A stretch of DNA of 64,000 nt, from positions 41,904,597 to 41,968,596 of the forward strand of contig CM055099.1 of NCBI GenBank assembly GCA_029204225.1, read 5' to 3'. The notes below the pieces were generated by a model that worked only from the letters and a program-made list of their open reading frames with translations, searched no databases and had not been told where the DNA came from. Position numbers and translations under genes: made by a program. Source of the stretch: Diphasiastrum complanatum. Taxonomy: Eukaryota > Streptophyta > Lycopodiopsida > Lycopodiales > Lycopodiaceae. Shown piece after piece: positions 39,178-49,146 of this stretch (positions within the stretch are counted from its first letter, which is position 1; every line of letters begins with the position of its first letter).

Positions 39178-42100
39178 TGGACTCATTTTAATGAGCTTGA
39201 CATAGCATGGTTCCCAGTCTTATCACACTATTTGGACTCGAGACTATCACATTGCCTCAAATTTACATTGGGACAACTCTGCGTATCATCACATCGATTG
39301 GCTATTGAGACGGATAGATTCCAGGGTACCACGAGAGAGGAGCGGATTTGCCAGTTATGCTCTTTAGATGAGGTGGAGTCAGATGAGCACTTTATCTTTA
39401 GGTGCCCGGTGTATTACGAGATCAGAGGGAGATACCACTATTTATTCCGTGACACACCTGTCACCTTACGATCGCTCATAGCTTATGAGGACTCCCGATG
39501 CGCTGCACTCATGATACGAGAGATGTTTATACTGCGACAAGATTTGTATCACACAGCCCAGCAGCCATGTTTCTCAGCCTCAGATCACTTCTTTCTTCTC
39601 CCCAGGAGGAGAGGACGAGTATTTGATGACGATGACAATGATGATGATGATGAACTACTTGCCCACAGAGATCGGAGACAGTGTCCCACACATACTCATG
39701 TTGCAGCATGAGCTACTCGACCTATCACGAGGCGACCTCTTCATCCTCCCAGACGACGTCAGAGACCACCAGTGGCCCTTCATGCCGCGGGCCGTATTAC
39801 ATCCTTTTATAGCATCAGCATCAGCAGGACAGGACAGGACAGGACTAGATGATAGCGTCATACCTCACTCATGACTTTTAGTAGTATACATGCTCCCACA
39901 TGTTTCTTATATCATCACATCTATTTCAGTTCAGAGCTTTAGCTTTAGATTTGCTATCTGTTACTGTTTTGGAGACGTTTCATACGCTCCCATGGTTAGC
40001 ACATGTACATTTACTAGTCTTATATGCCTTTTGGCATGGAAAAAACATTAATGAAGCTTTCTTTCTCTCCCTCTCCCTCTCTCCCTCCCCCGCCCTCTCC
40101 CTCTCCCTCTCCCTCTCCCTCTCTCTCTCTGATCGCGGCTCTCTAATCGCGGGCTCTCTGGATCGCGCTACCACCTCCTCCCTGGATGTAGCTCGAAGCT
40201 TGGAGATGCCTCACTGCTCTCCACACTAGCTTGCTGCCATCTGGAAAACCAGTGCTCCCTGATGTAGCTCGCTGCCATTTGGAGAAGCCATCGCTGCCTT
40301 GTCTATGTGCTATGAAGCCCCGCTCTAAGCGTGGGGGGAGCTCACGCTCCATCCCCCTGGGTTGCGGATATGAACCTGATGCAGCTTCTCCTGTTGCGCC
40401 TGCCACAGATCGCGAGTCTGAACCTGTCGCCACTTCTCCCTCTAAAGCTCCTACTGCGCCTGCCATAGATACTAAGACCTCCAGCTCCAGTCTAGCTGTC
40501 GTACCCACAACACTTGGTCCCTATTCTCTCTCTCCTCAGCCCAATGCATTTGATGCTATAACAACTCCAACATCTACCCCTACCCCAGGATGGGAATACG
40601 GATTAAGTTGCCTGCTAGAGATATCTACCCTCCAGATGATGGTTGCTCAGCTCCAAGAACAGGTCAAAAAGCTACAAGCGAAAGTGGATGAGCAGGATCG
40701 GCAGATCGCCCACATTGTTCAATATCGAGACGCCACTGAGGTACCACACATCCAAAACTTGGATCGCATTGTGGCTGATCTTCAACATCAAGCCAAGGAC
40801 CAGGCTGCTCTCATAGTGCCAATCCAAGAAGTCGAAGATGAAGATCAAGCTGAAGACCATCAGCAAAAACAGTAAAATCCTGGGCTAACGTTCTTAAGGG
40901 TCAAGGTGTACCTCCTGTTTCCTTCATCTCTGCTACATTCACCGAGAATCGGCTCGGTGAACAATAAGCCCTCAACGTTCGAGTTCGTGGAATCCCCGAT
41001 ACACAAGATGTTATTGGGGAAGCCAAAAAATTTCTGACAGATACGCTCCAACACAACGATGCGGGCCTGGACAAGGCCTGGCACACCCACAAAGATACGG
41101 CGACATTAGTTATCCGCTTCACATCAGTAGCACACAAGATAGATGTTCTCCGTCGCCGAGCCAAGTTGAAGGATACTCGTATTTTTTTGGACGAAGATCG
41201 AACTTTCGTACAAGTACAAGAACAGAAACAAGCCCGCTAGAAAGCAAAAGAATTGGGGAAACATCTCATTTATAGGGATGGTATAATACGTTTTGTCAAA
41301 ATCAGAGTTACAGAAATGAGGAGTTTATCAGTTGATTTGTAAATGGTCGTAGTACCATAATTTTCCTCATCTATTTTATCTCCTCATAGGCTTTTGATTA
41401 GTAGTTTTTAGTTTTAGTATTAGAATGACGGCCTTGATCCGTCCTGGTGAAATTCACTTGACATGTACTCCTTTTGTCTTATATGCCTCAGGGCATGGAA
41501 AAGACGTTAATGACTCTTCTTCTTCTTCTCTCTCTCTCTCTCTCTCTCAACGGCTCCTCAAAAAGGTCACTTTCTCAACGTTTACCAAACAGCCTCCATT
41601 CATCATTTAATGTTTTTGAAGCTACGGTAACCTGGTTTCACTTCTTCCTATTATTGTGTTCATAGTGTGAGTATTAAAAAAGGGATAGCATATTGGTTTG
41701 GCATTTATCCACTTGTACTACGGTACTATGTATCTAGTTCTATTCATACATAAACTACATGTATGTATTATTAAGTTAAGGTAGAAAAGGCAATACAACC
41801 AATAGCTAGAACTAACACTCATTAGTAAAAATGAACATGATAGTATAGACTATACTAGGATGCCAACAAACTTAATTCAAATCCTTTAATTAAAACCTTC
41901 AAGCTATTATGTTTTACTAATATAGCTAGCTAAATTATTAGGTTTAAGTACGATCGTTTGCATTGCTTATAAATATGTAAAATCCTGCATAAGATTTTTC
42001 CCTTGCCTGAATATTATGAATACTTTCTTTCACTCATACAGCAAGGAAACTTACTCCATTTTCTATGTTGTCAAAGCTTACATCCTATTTTTATAATATG

Positions 42101-43432
42101 TGACAATTGAGCTATTGTTGATTACACCTCCGACAGACCATCTTGTTTCTCCCAAATCCACATGTTTTGCTACATGTATGTTGAATCCCTAACTAGATAG
42201 AATTAATCGATGTTTGACTATGGGTCAAGGGAAGCCCATGGAAGTTAGGCTCTGACTAGATTTTACACTCAAGATATAGTTGTAGTTAGCTATAATGAGT
42301 GGTAACTTGGGATTGGCAAGTGGACAACTAGAATGAAGATGTGGGAAAAGTAGCACAAGCAGTATTCTTATATGTGGGCCTTTGATGTGATTATGTAAGT
42401 GAGTGATTGAGCATCAAAGCAAATACTCAAACAAGTCAAACTTGAACTTATGAGAGCTCTCCATAAATCTTCCGAACTAGGTGAGGTTGTCCTCTGTGTA
42501 GGGTGGTATGGGATACATTGGCTATTGTCTTGTAGATATATTGGTGATGTTGATGTAGTCTCTCAGGCTCAAGGATGAACATTGTTATGTATTCTACATA
42601 TGGTGAAGCATCCTATGTTTGTGTAATTGTCAACCAATCTCTTGTTTTTCTAAAATAATCAATTGAAACAAATTTCTCATTTACCAGTAGGAGTGGCCAC
42701 TGTACATTGCTAACATCGAGGAATGGAATAATCGTGGACCTCAAGTAACTGGTCAAGCTGCTGAAGTAGTGACGAATCCTGAATCCCATTTTAAAAATAC
42801 GGGATTTATAGCTATTATTATTTTTCAATTAACTCAATATTCTATATCCTGGGTTTATTTTAGCGTCGTAAACCTCTCGAACCACTTTATTTCTTATAAG
42901 TTATTACACATGCTTATCTTAAGGCTTTATTAGTGGTAATGTGAGAAGAGAAAAAAAAAATTTACGTATAATGTAGTCAATAAAAGATCTCTAGAAATTG
43001 GGCTACATGATGACAACAGGAGTGAATGCAACAAGCCATGAATTGCTCTACTAAGAGTCTCAAAGGTCTATGAGCAGTTTTGAAAAAACTCTGTAAATGT
43101 TTGATGTTCTTTGTCTATTTTGAGCTCCTTATTTATGCTACATGAATTGAACACAAATGTTTGATAATTGTATAGCTATCAGACTTATTGATATAAAGAG
43201 TGACAATTGTCACTAATTTTTGGGTGTCATGATCTCTACCAGTAAAATTTGATAGGAGGTCAAAAAGTTGTATTCAAACAATACATTAATGTAGTGGATT
43301 TTGGTGATCTATGCAAATATGATCATGGGAGGGGCATTGTCATGTACAACTTATTATGTTTTGAGTGAACAGCTTATAGCTATAAGTAATTGTGAATTTG
43401 AAATTGCTGGAATGTTTAAAACTCCTTAAAAA

Positions 43433-43465
<33 letters not shown>

Positions 43466-46400
43466 AAAAGAACCTTATAACGATAACTATTCATATGAAC
43501 TTACTCAATTGGTAATTGAACCTCCGCAATGCCTGTTGTCCATTGTGTAGAACCTTCTTCGGCGTTCCTCCTCCTCACCTACAAAGCAAAAGAACCACAT
43601 GCTTTTGAAGTATTATGACACGTGCAAAAGACTAGTGAATTCCAATCGGAAGTTGCATGATGTTAGCATATTTTAACTAGCAACTTGAATTTAGAAAGCC
43701 AAACTTGATTTTCAAAAAGAATGCACTTTAATGGTCATTATGAAGCACACAATCCAAATTGTCGCATAGCCCACAACTTAGGTGCAAGTTAAAGTGAGCA
43801 AAACCAGATAACAAAAGAAAGGATACCTTAAGATGTTCTGGGATAATGTACAAATCATCTTCTACTCGTTTCAAATCATCTGCTTTTGTTCCAAGATCTC
43901 TTCCCCTTTTCTTTGCCAACTCTTGCTCAATATATTTCAACCTGGTTACAAACGAAATTTGTAGGTATCAATGCTCATCAATCTAGATTGTAACCAGCCA
44001 TTTTTCAAAGTAGAAGTAAGTTATCTTGAAAAGGATTTCATTGATGGCTATGCTATGAAATTGGAGCAAAGCCAATAAAAAAAAGTCCTTGCTTACTTTT
44101 AGGAAATTTACAAAGTGACTAGAGATGAAACTTTGTCAGTGAATGCAAGAGAAGCCAAAGGTTTTGAACAAAAAAGTCAACAACCCATCATAATATTTGT
44201 TCTATGTTTGAAACTAACAAGGTTGGTCAACTCTTCCATTTAGGGTATAATTGAATAGTGAAAGGATAGAGGCAGGAGAAAGCCTTGCAAATGGTCTTAC
44301 TAGAGCAACAATTGGCCACACTTGGTGAGAGAATCCTAGATGTTGATTTTGGCAATATCTGTCTTTTGCATTCCAAGGTTGTTTTGTGACATTGACAGTG
44401 AATGAAAGACCACTAAACTTTGAGAGTCTTCATAATTTGTTGCTTCATAAAGAGACTAGAATACAAAACTTGGCAGCCAGAGAAGTGTTAGAAAACCTAC
44501 CCAAGATAAGATTTGTATTGTTGTTAGACAATAGCAATACACATGAGAGAGAACACAAGTGATGAGAAACTCCAACTATGTCCCATTACAAATGAGCTAG
44601 GGTGCACTACATACTTATAGACTTTGGACGATGCCAAAAAGCAAGAGCAAAAGCAAAAGCAGCCTTAAAGCAATTGCCTAATTGATGTCTCTACATAAGG
44701 TAAAAGCACCCAACACCTACAAATGTCAACACCAAAACTCCTGCAGCAACATTCATGTTAGAAACCTATACTTCATAAGCAGTTGGCTCCACTTCTGTCG
44801 ATTCTTTGAGTTGAGTCCATTTCAATTCTCTGATTTGGTACTTTCATACATTACCACTAGCGATGGACTTGATGGACTTAGCTGAACTACTCCCCTTGGA
44901 TGTACACTTCATGTTTGCATTCCAACCACTCTCCAACAATGGTACAAATAGAATGTCATCCATGAACCCAATTAAATATGCAAGCAATAGAGCATCCCCA
45001 ATAGAAAGATAAAATGTATACAATACTTCCTCACACAAAGTAACTGATACTCCCCCTCAAATACTTTCTCACACAGCATCTCATCATGACACGTATTTAT
45101 TCTGACACTTTGTCATATGCAAACTTCCCAATTGGTGTATGTCCTTCTTCCTTGAAGAACCTGCTTCACTTAAGAAGACTTCATATAGATTTCCTAAGGT
45201 TGATCAATAACCTGCCAATTCATAGAAATGAACCCTATTGTTTTTCTTGAAGCTAAACAACAACCTGTACTACTGATTTTGAACGGCTAATCAACAACCT
45301 TGGCTTCCAAATCTTATTGGAAACAATAGAATCTACCACATGACAGAATATGAACTTGGATAGATTCAAGAACTTGAAAAACCAAAATTTCTCAAACTCA
45401 AAATAGATCTTCCTAGAAGAATTGATCTCACTTGGTACCACCACATGAAGAATCAACATTGACTTGAATGACATCTGGTAATTACTTGACAACCACAGCA
45501 AACAATCACTTAAATAAATCATAAATCTCAAGTGATATTAGTTCATATAGACAGGAAAATTTCTACCACATAAACAAGCTACTATGGCTTGGATAGAGAC
45601 CAAACTGATACAACATAGAATGACAACCAGACAACTTGCCACACCTGTCACTTGTAACAATGAACTTATTATTTGCCACCATGATAAGAAACTGTGAATC
45701 AATGAAACATCACCTTGAATATATATTTACTTATATAGACCCATAGTCTATACTTCTCATGCAACTCCCTCTTAGAGCTTGCACCTTTGTTGATTCCAAC
45801 CTCAACAAAACCTTGTCCAATCTTAGAGCTTCTGAAGTTGACCTTCCTTCAATGTGCTGGTTGGTAGCTGCTTCTGCAGCTTCAGCAACACCATGATCGT
45901 TGATTGTCTTCTCTTGCCATCTCCCTCACTATCTCTTGTTTCACGTAGTTCAATGTTTCATGGGTCCATTTCGTACATCGTTTGGAAACGCGTTTGAAAC
46001 GGGAGGTCCAGGTTCAAAACGGGAATGTCTTTAGGGTTTTCTTTTTTTTTGAAAATGTGTTTTCATGGGTTTTTGGGAGTCATAGAAAGACTAGTACCAA
46101 GTAGATACATCTCTTATTTTCGAAGTTGGGAAATTTTCTTCTTCATTTCTTATTGGCTTGCTTTTCCTAAGACTTCTTAATAGCTTGTTGGACATGCTCT
46201 AAGGTCACCAAACAATCAAGGATGAATCCATCAATAGGAAACACTTTTTGTTCATTATTCATGATAAGCGTAGGAAGTGCATGCCCATAAATAACTTCAA
46301 TGGCACTTTCCTATAGAGTGGTGTTTTGTGCTATTTTACACAAATTCCAACATAGGCAAGTAGACATAGTCCAAAAGGCTATGCCAAGGTTGGTGGCCTC

Positions 46401-48438
46401 AAAACCCCCCTTAGTTTGAGAATGGAAAGATGAAAACAATCTTAACTTAGTTCCTAGATTTTCAAACAAAGCATTCCAAAAGTGACTTGCGAACTAAGCA
46501 CCATGATGCTTAAACACGTTGAATGAATAGTTGAAGTGGTTTCTGAAGCAATGATAAACTTTCTAGTATGGAATAGAGTATGCTTTAAATGTATTAGTAA
46601 TGGTGGATACTTGTTCCATACAATTTTGAAGCTTGGAGAATCTTGTAACCTAGTTCCATAGATACACTCGCGATTCCTGAATCACGATTCGAATCGCGAT
46701 TCACGAACCGCTGTCAAAAAAACAGTGATTCGCTGCGAATCGCTGTTTTTTTTTGTTCTGTGAATCGCACATATAAAAAAAAATTCGTTCGCGAATCACG
46801 ATTTGCGAAACCCAACGAATCGCGATTCGTTGCAACTATGCCTAGTTCATAGTGATGCCCTTCGATGGCTTACGAGTAGTTACCTCTTCATCTTAGGCCA
46901 AAAGGATTGTATTTGAACTCTTTCTAGTGTAAATGTCATACCTCTATGACCCACAAATCGTGGACAGTGATTTTGTTGTTGTTATTGCTACTTCCATTGA
47001 CTGATAATCCAAAATTTATTTCTAAATGAAAGATCAGCAAAATAGGATCATGCTAAAAGGAGGCTTTGAATTGGTCAAAAGCATCATGTTATGTCGTGAT
47101 GACGCACTAATGGTTGGCTTGATAGAGAGTGCATCAACATCATTGTCCATGAATATACTATGTGGGATTTGTGAGTGGCAGTTTTAGAGGAAGGAGGTTG
47201 TCCATAAAATTTGCCTTCCTCCACCTAGTGAGCAACTGACGAAATGTCTTAAGCTTTGGCGATCAATTTGGACAATCAACTTGAATCCAATTAATGGCGC
47301 TTCTAAAGTTAAGTGCATGTATTATTACACACAATTCAAAATTTCCAATGCTTTGCTTTTCAACATTCCCAAGATTCTTCACCTACCTACAACCAAAAAT
47401 CCAAATATGTATTCAAAAGCCAAACTATGCTCTGATAGTGAAGAAGGTAAAGAGCTAAACAGTGGATCTTCAATGCCAAACTCCATAATTATTAATATCT
47501 CATATTGCAATCTAAATGTAGAATCCGCATTATCCTGTAGTATAAGGAAGATTATGCATCAGATCTAAAAAGTACTACAATTAAACCCTGACATTCTGTA
47601 AGTTGTGAGAAACCATATATGCAGAAGATTTGAAAATCACATGAGGCGGATCTATACATGTTGGGATCTTCAACTGTCACAGCAGTCTCTTGCGCAAAGG
47701 TATCTTGCAAAACGAGCTCCTCCTTCTCGCCTTCGCCCTCAACCTTGGCTTGAGGATTCACTATAGTTCCAACTGGTTGACTGACTTGATTGGCTGTCAC
47801 CCCTGCCCTGCGTTCTCTCTGCTTTTGTAGTAGCTTAATTTCTTCAAGAGCCAATCTGTGACAACAGCATAACCATGAAAAAGATATCAACAGCCTTTTC
47901 TTGCAAGGTTCTACGCTGAGATTTCCTTTTATCCAGCTAAAGATGGCAAAACGGAATCCCGCGTCGCTAACTCATGGATTGTAGCTTTTCTTTGCCCATA
48001 GTGCCAAACACGTTTTGGATATGCTACCCTAAAAAGACAGAGAGGAAATCCTTACAGGCACCAGAAAAACTATCCAACAGTCAACTGAAATAATACATAA
48101 GGTTATTTTGAGTTCGTTTTCATTTTATTTTGGATGTCACGTCTTGCTTTAAAGAAAAAGCTAGCAACTAAAATCAGGTAGAACCTGACCACTGCTAGCT
48201 GCCAATTTCTCTCCACCTAAAAACCGGCCGAAACAACAGTACAAGCCTTCAAATTTGCATCCAGAAAAACTCGTAAATGGAAACAACATGCTGCAAATAG
48301 CAAATACCACGGTGGCAAACAAAGAGGTATCGGATAAGAAAGAGCATACCTCCTCTCCTCCTCATCTTCTTCCGCGTCCTTGTCTGCATCCTCTGCAACT
48401 GCTCGCTTCCTGAACTTTTTCTGATCGCCCACTCCCAT
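32131..48438 (-). CDS. C9orf78-like: Hep_59 family protein (C9orf78/Tls1 homologue), 7 exons
   Basis: Seven exons (48438-48350, 47855-47658, 43941-43827, 43578-43505, 35853-35773, 35526-35447, 32300-32131) all have GT donors and AG acceptors and join in frame to 807 nt, 268 residues plus stop. The protein has an acidic/basic N-terminus (FRKRAVAEDADKDAEEDEEE), RLALEEIKLLQKQRERRAG, LQDTFAQETAVTVEDPNM, IEQELAKKRGRD, STQWTTGIAEVQLPIEYKL, SSYSADYFQRGREYAERLRR and a C-terminal MLERFRKRERSRLMRR. This is the pattern of the Hep_59 family; human C9orf78 and fission yeast Tls1 are nuclear proteins that work with the spliceosome (Brr2) and affect splice-site choice. The length is near that of other plant members. 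Nothing is disrupted, so it is probably active despite 15.5 kb of transposon-laden introns. It is the only clear host gene here. Confidence 0.95.
33763..34840 (+). mobile_element. ORF1-only non-LTR element 1 (intron 6)
   Basis: The element sits between (CT)n arrays at 33763-33820 and 34818-34840. After the first array comes a CTG/GCC-rich leader with repeats like CCTGATCGCTGCTGC, then an ORF1-like coding region, a short 3' UTR and the tail: a hairpin (ACGCC-TTTT-GGCAT), GGAAAAGACGTCAATAAAGC and CT repeats. The same tail ends two other elements, at 40016-40130 and 41472-41548. No RT is present, so it is a short derivative resembling half-a-LINE elements. Confidence 0.7.
34012..34630 (+). pseudogene. 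LINE ORF1-like protein, broken
   Basis: 34012-34269 encodes a long coiled coil (heptads in ALIEQQAFQISTLENTVLAL and onward). After a stop at 34267 and a frame change, 34391-34630 encodes TVFLRFKDALLRQKVLHKR, LKGSTIFMDEDLTPIQW and GLRALFRDGCPV. Coiled coil followed by a small RNA-binding-type domain is the layout of non-LTR ORF1 proteins, which bind element RNA. The LK-x-T-x-IF-x-DED-x-T block is shared with the copy at 41130-41210. Confidence 0.65.
34841..34901. repeat. Compound (AT)n(AC)n microsatellite
   Basis: It follows directly on the CT tail of element 1. A (AT)n(GT)n counterpart at 34983-35012 is its inverted complement, with about 80 bp between that could form the loop of a hairpin. 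Confidence 0.95.
35447..35526 (-). CDS. C9orf78-like: Hep_59 gene exon 6
   Basis: Acceptor ATGCAG, donor GTATAT. Encodes (R)TQSSIPSSYSADYFQRGREY and AERLRR plus G. Confidence 0.96.
35773..35853 (-). CDS. C9orf78-like: Hep_59 gene exon 5
   Basis: Acceptor CATCAG, donor GTATAT. Completes Glu, then YKLKNIEETEAAKKQLQDKR and PFVGRG plus AG. Intron 4 before it is 7.65 kb and holds two non-LTR elements and a hAT fragment. Confidence 0.95.
36170..36240. repeat. Short tandem duplication, ~30 bp
   Basis: TAGAAACACGTTTCTGGGAG occurs twice, at about 36178 and 36209, and each contains the self-complementary GAAACACGTTTC. Confidence 0.85.
36540..37035. repeat. Degenerate tandem repeat, ~165 bp period, 3 copies
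   Basis: Phrases resembling GGCATCCGATTGGGGCG, CTACATGCCTGCGGAGACTCC and CCCATGTGTTTTTTGGC recur in the same order about every 165 bp, with the third copy truncated. It lies within intron 4 of the Hep_59 gene. Open frames here are incidental. Confidence 0.7.
37345..37545 (+). pseudogene. hAT transposase fragment (DUF659 type)
   Basis: YGCTILSDGWTEICRRFVIN followed by LVSCPLGIVILCGVDV is the DUF659 signature found in plant hAT-family transposases (usual form GCT-SDGWT-D-R...N-LV-CP-GT-FL-S-D). The frame runs to 37641 but leaves the family pattern near 37530. The rest of the transposase, including the dimerisation domain, is absent. Confidence 0.75.
37850..39090. other. Intron 4 interior, no gene recognised
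   Basis: A 98-codon plus-strand frame at 38304-38600 has no recognisable domain. Confidence 0.35.
39096..39174. repeat. (CT)n array
   Basis: About 79 bp. The truncated coding end of non-LTR element 2 begins at its last repeat. Confidence 0.97.
39175..39711 (+). CDS. LINE ORF2 C-terminal end (zinc-finger region)
   Basis: The frame is open from the (CT)n edge to TGA at 39709-39711; an internal ATG at 39232 need not be its start. It contains SHRLAIETDRFQGTTREERI, then CQLCSLDEVESDEHFIFRC, a C-x2-C...H-x4-C cluster of the type seen at the C-terminus of non-LTR retrotransposon RT proteins, followed by PVYYEIRGRYHYLF. An Asp-rich tail follows at about 39625-39655. RT and endonuclease lie upstream in a full element and are absent, so the product is inactive. 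Confidence 0.75.
39175..40130 (+). mobile_element. 5'-truncated LINE, element 2 (intron 4)
   Basis: The element starts abruptly in open coding sequence right after a (CT)n array and ends with the shared tail: hairpin ATGCC-TTTT-GGCAT at about 40019-40033, GGAAAAAACATTAATGAAGC and CT/CCCTCT repeats at 40064-40130. Because 5' truncation by target-primed reverse transcription exposes the target at the 5' junction, the upstream (CT)n is best read as the insertion target. Element 3 begins immediately after its tail. Confidence 0.75.
40131..41550 (+). mobile_element. ORF1-only non-LTR element 3 (intron 4)
   Basis: It begins at the CT tail of element 2 with short repeats of GATCGCGGCTCTCT type, carries an ORF1-like region, and ends with hairpin ATGCC-TCAG-GGCAT (41480-41493), GGAAAAGACGTTAATGACTC and CT repeats (41521-41550). 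The loop differs from the other copies while the stem is kept, which suggests the hairpin matters. No RT is present. Confidence 0.7.
40231..41340 (+). pseudogene. LINE ORF1-like protein, broken
   Basis: 40231-40875 encodes a Pro/Ser/Thr-rich N-terminus and a coiled coil (LQEQVKKLQAKVDEQDRQIA). After a frame change at about 40870, the continuation reads SWANVLKGQGVPPVSF, NVRVRGIPDTQDVIGEAKKF, ATLVIRFTS, VLRRRAKLKDTRIFLDEDRT and YRDGIIRFVKIRV, interrupted by stops at about 40964 and 41238. It matches the order of element 1's ORF1 (RF...VL-R-LK-T-IF-DED-T...RDG). Probably an RNA-binding protein when intact; now dead. Confidence 0.65.
41551..43432. other. Intron 4 interior, no gene recognised
   Basis: AT-rich sequence with only short frames. 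Confidence 0.4.
43433..43463. repeat. (TA)n microsatellite
   Basis: About 31 bp, 40 bp downstream of the exon 4 donor, inside intron 4. Confidence 0.95.
43505..43578 (-). CDS. C9orf78-like: Hep_59 gene exon 4
   Basis: Acceptor TTGTAG, donor GTAAGT. Encodes VRRRNAEEGSTQWTTGIAEV to LPI plus GA of the next Glu. Confidence 0.95.
43827..43941 (-). CDS. C9orf78-like: Hep_59 gene exon 3
   Basis: Acceptor AACCAG, donor GTATCC. Completes Met and encodes LKYIEQELAKKRGRDLG to LYIIPEHLK in phase 0. Intron 2 before it is 3.7 kb and carries a Gypsy remnant. Confidence 0.96.
43950..46120. other. Intron 2, mostly unassigned
   Basis: No frame with a domain. At 45046-45059 the minus strand reads TGAGGGGGAGTATC, which looks like a Copia polypurine tract just before a 3' LTR, but no LTR or pol sequence could be identified beside it. 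At about 45975-46015 are words like GGAAACGCGTTTGAAACGGG. Confidence 0.4.
46130..47110 (-). pseudogene. Ty3/Gypsy pol remnant (RNase H start, integrase)
   Basis: From the right on the minus strand, about 46990-47100 reads DAFDQFKASF and DPILLIFHLEINFGLSV, the start of a Gypsy RNase H region. About 46330-46560 reads FASHFWNALFENLGTKLRL, SSFHSQTKGGFEATNLG, the integrase core around its third catalytic residue; the normal sequence has Q-T-x-GQTE-x-N, so the catalytic Glu region is altered. Many stops. It is an old insertion in intron 2 of the Hep_59 gene, in the same orientation as the gene. Confidence 0.65.
46655..46850. repeat. Fold-back built from GATTCGCGATTC-like words
   Basis: Both ends and the middle are rich in CGATTC and its complement GAATCG, for example GAATCGCGATTC near 46691 and CGAATCGCGATTCG near 46816. 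The segment can fold on itself. It interrupts the Gypsy remnant and may be a small MITE-like insertion. Confidence 0.65.
47658..47855 (-). CDS. C9orf78-like: Hep_59 gene exon 2
   Basis: Acceptor TCACAG, donor GTATAG. Encodes LALEEIKLLQKQRERRAG through VEDPN and two bases of Met; the best conserved stretch of the family. Confidence 0.96.
48350..48438 (-). CDS. C9orf78-like: Hep_59 gene exon 1
   Basis: ATG at 48438-48436 begins MGVGDQKKFRKRAVAED. The exon ends inside an Arg codon (AG|A) before donor GTATGC. It was chosen as the start because it is the only ATG leading into the conserved acidic stretch. Confidence 0.93.
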
Positions 48439-49145
48439 AGTATACTAAAATCAATCCTCAATCTAAAACTGCTCCTATTTAGTGTAATATAGAATCAACC
48501 ATCGCTTGAATGGAAGTCACGATTCCCTGCTCAATTTTTGCAAGAATTCGAACGATCGGAAACCCCAGTGTCTGTTAATGAAATTCTGCTATTGCACATT
48601 GTGGCGCTGAAAATCCTGGAAGAGAAGTATCATCAAAAAGATCCCAAGAATGAGTGCTTCTGTATCTTCACCATGGGTGGGGTATCTCATACATCTTCTT
48701 CAATTGTGCTATGGCCAATGGACCATTTGCTCTCATTTCACCAATGTGGTAAGCTCATTTTTTGGCCCTCAAACACAAGTTATCCATTAATCTCTCACAA
48801 AATAAGCAAAACCTCGGCAATCTCAATTCGGGACACTTAAAGCAGCTCGTCTACAAAATCCCAAATACACTATCTAGTTTTTTCTTGAAATCTAGTCAGA
48901 GGTTATGGAAAGTAAAAATGGAGTCAATTCTTGTACTCCATAATTTGATGGGTATAGTGTTGGGTAAGGGCATGAGCCTCTTAATCCATAAGAGCTATCC
49001 AAATATAAAATGAGGAGGACGCTCTTAATCCATACGAGTTATCCAAACATAAAAAGGAAATCCAAAATTGATTTACATTGTTTGATGATGAATGTCTCCA
49101 ATATTGCTTAAGGAAGTGGGTGTTTGTACCTCATCCCAAGAGGTT
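48439..49145. other. 5' flank of the Hep_59 gene and unassigned DNA
   Basis: The gene's promoter must lie here, but no convincing TATA box at a normal distance was identified. A 100-codon plus-strand frame (48538-48840) is unrecognised. At about 48885-48960 (plus) the frame reads RLWKVKMESILVLHNLMGIV, a short piece of Copia gag. Confidence 0.45.
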
Positions 49146-49146
49146 T

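Noticed and set aside
45046-45059. TGAGGGGGAGTATC as the polypurine tract of a Copia 3' end
   Set aside because: The motif is typical, but neither an LTR after it nor RNase H before it could be found, so it is not annotated as an element.
48538-48840. Divergent plus-strand gene next to the Hep_59 gene
   Set aside because: 100 codons without a family or splice support; it overlaps the likely promoter and may be chance.
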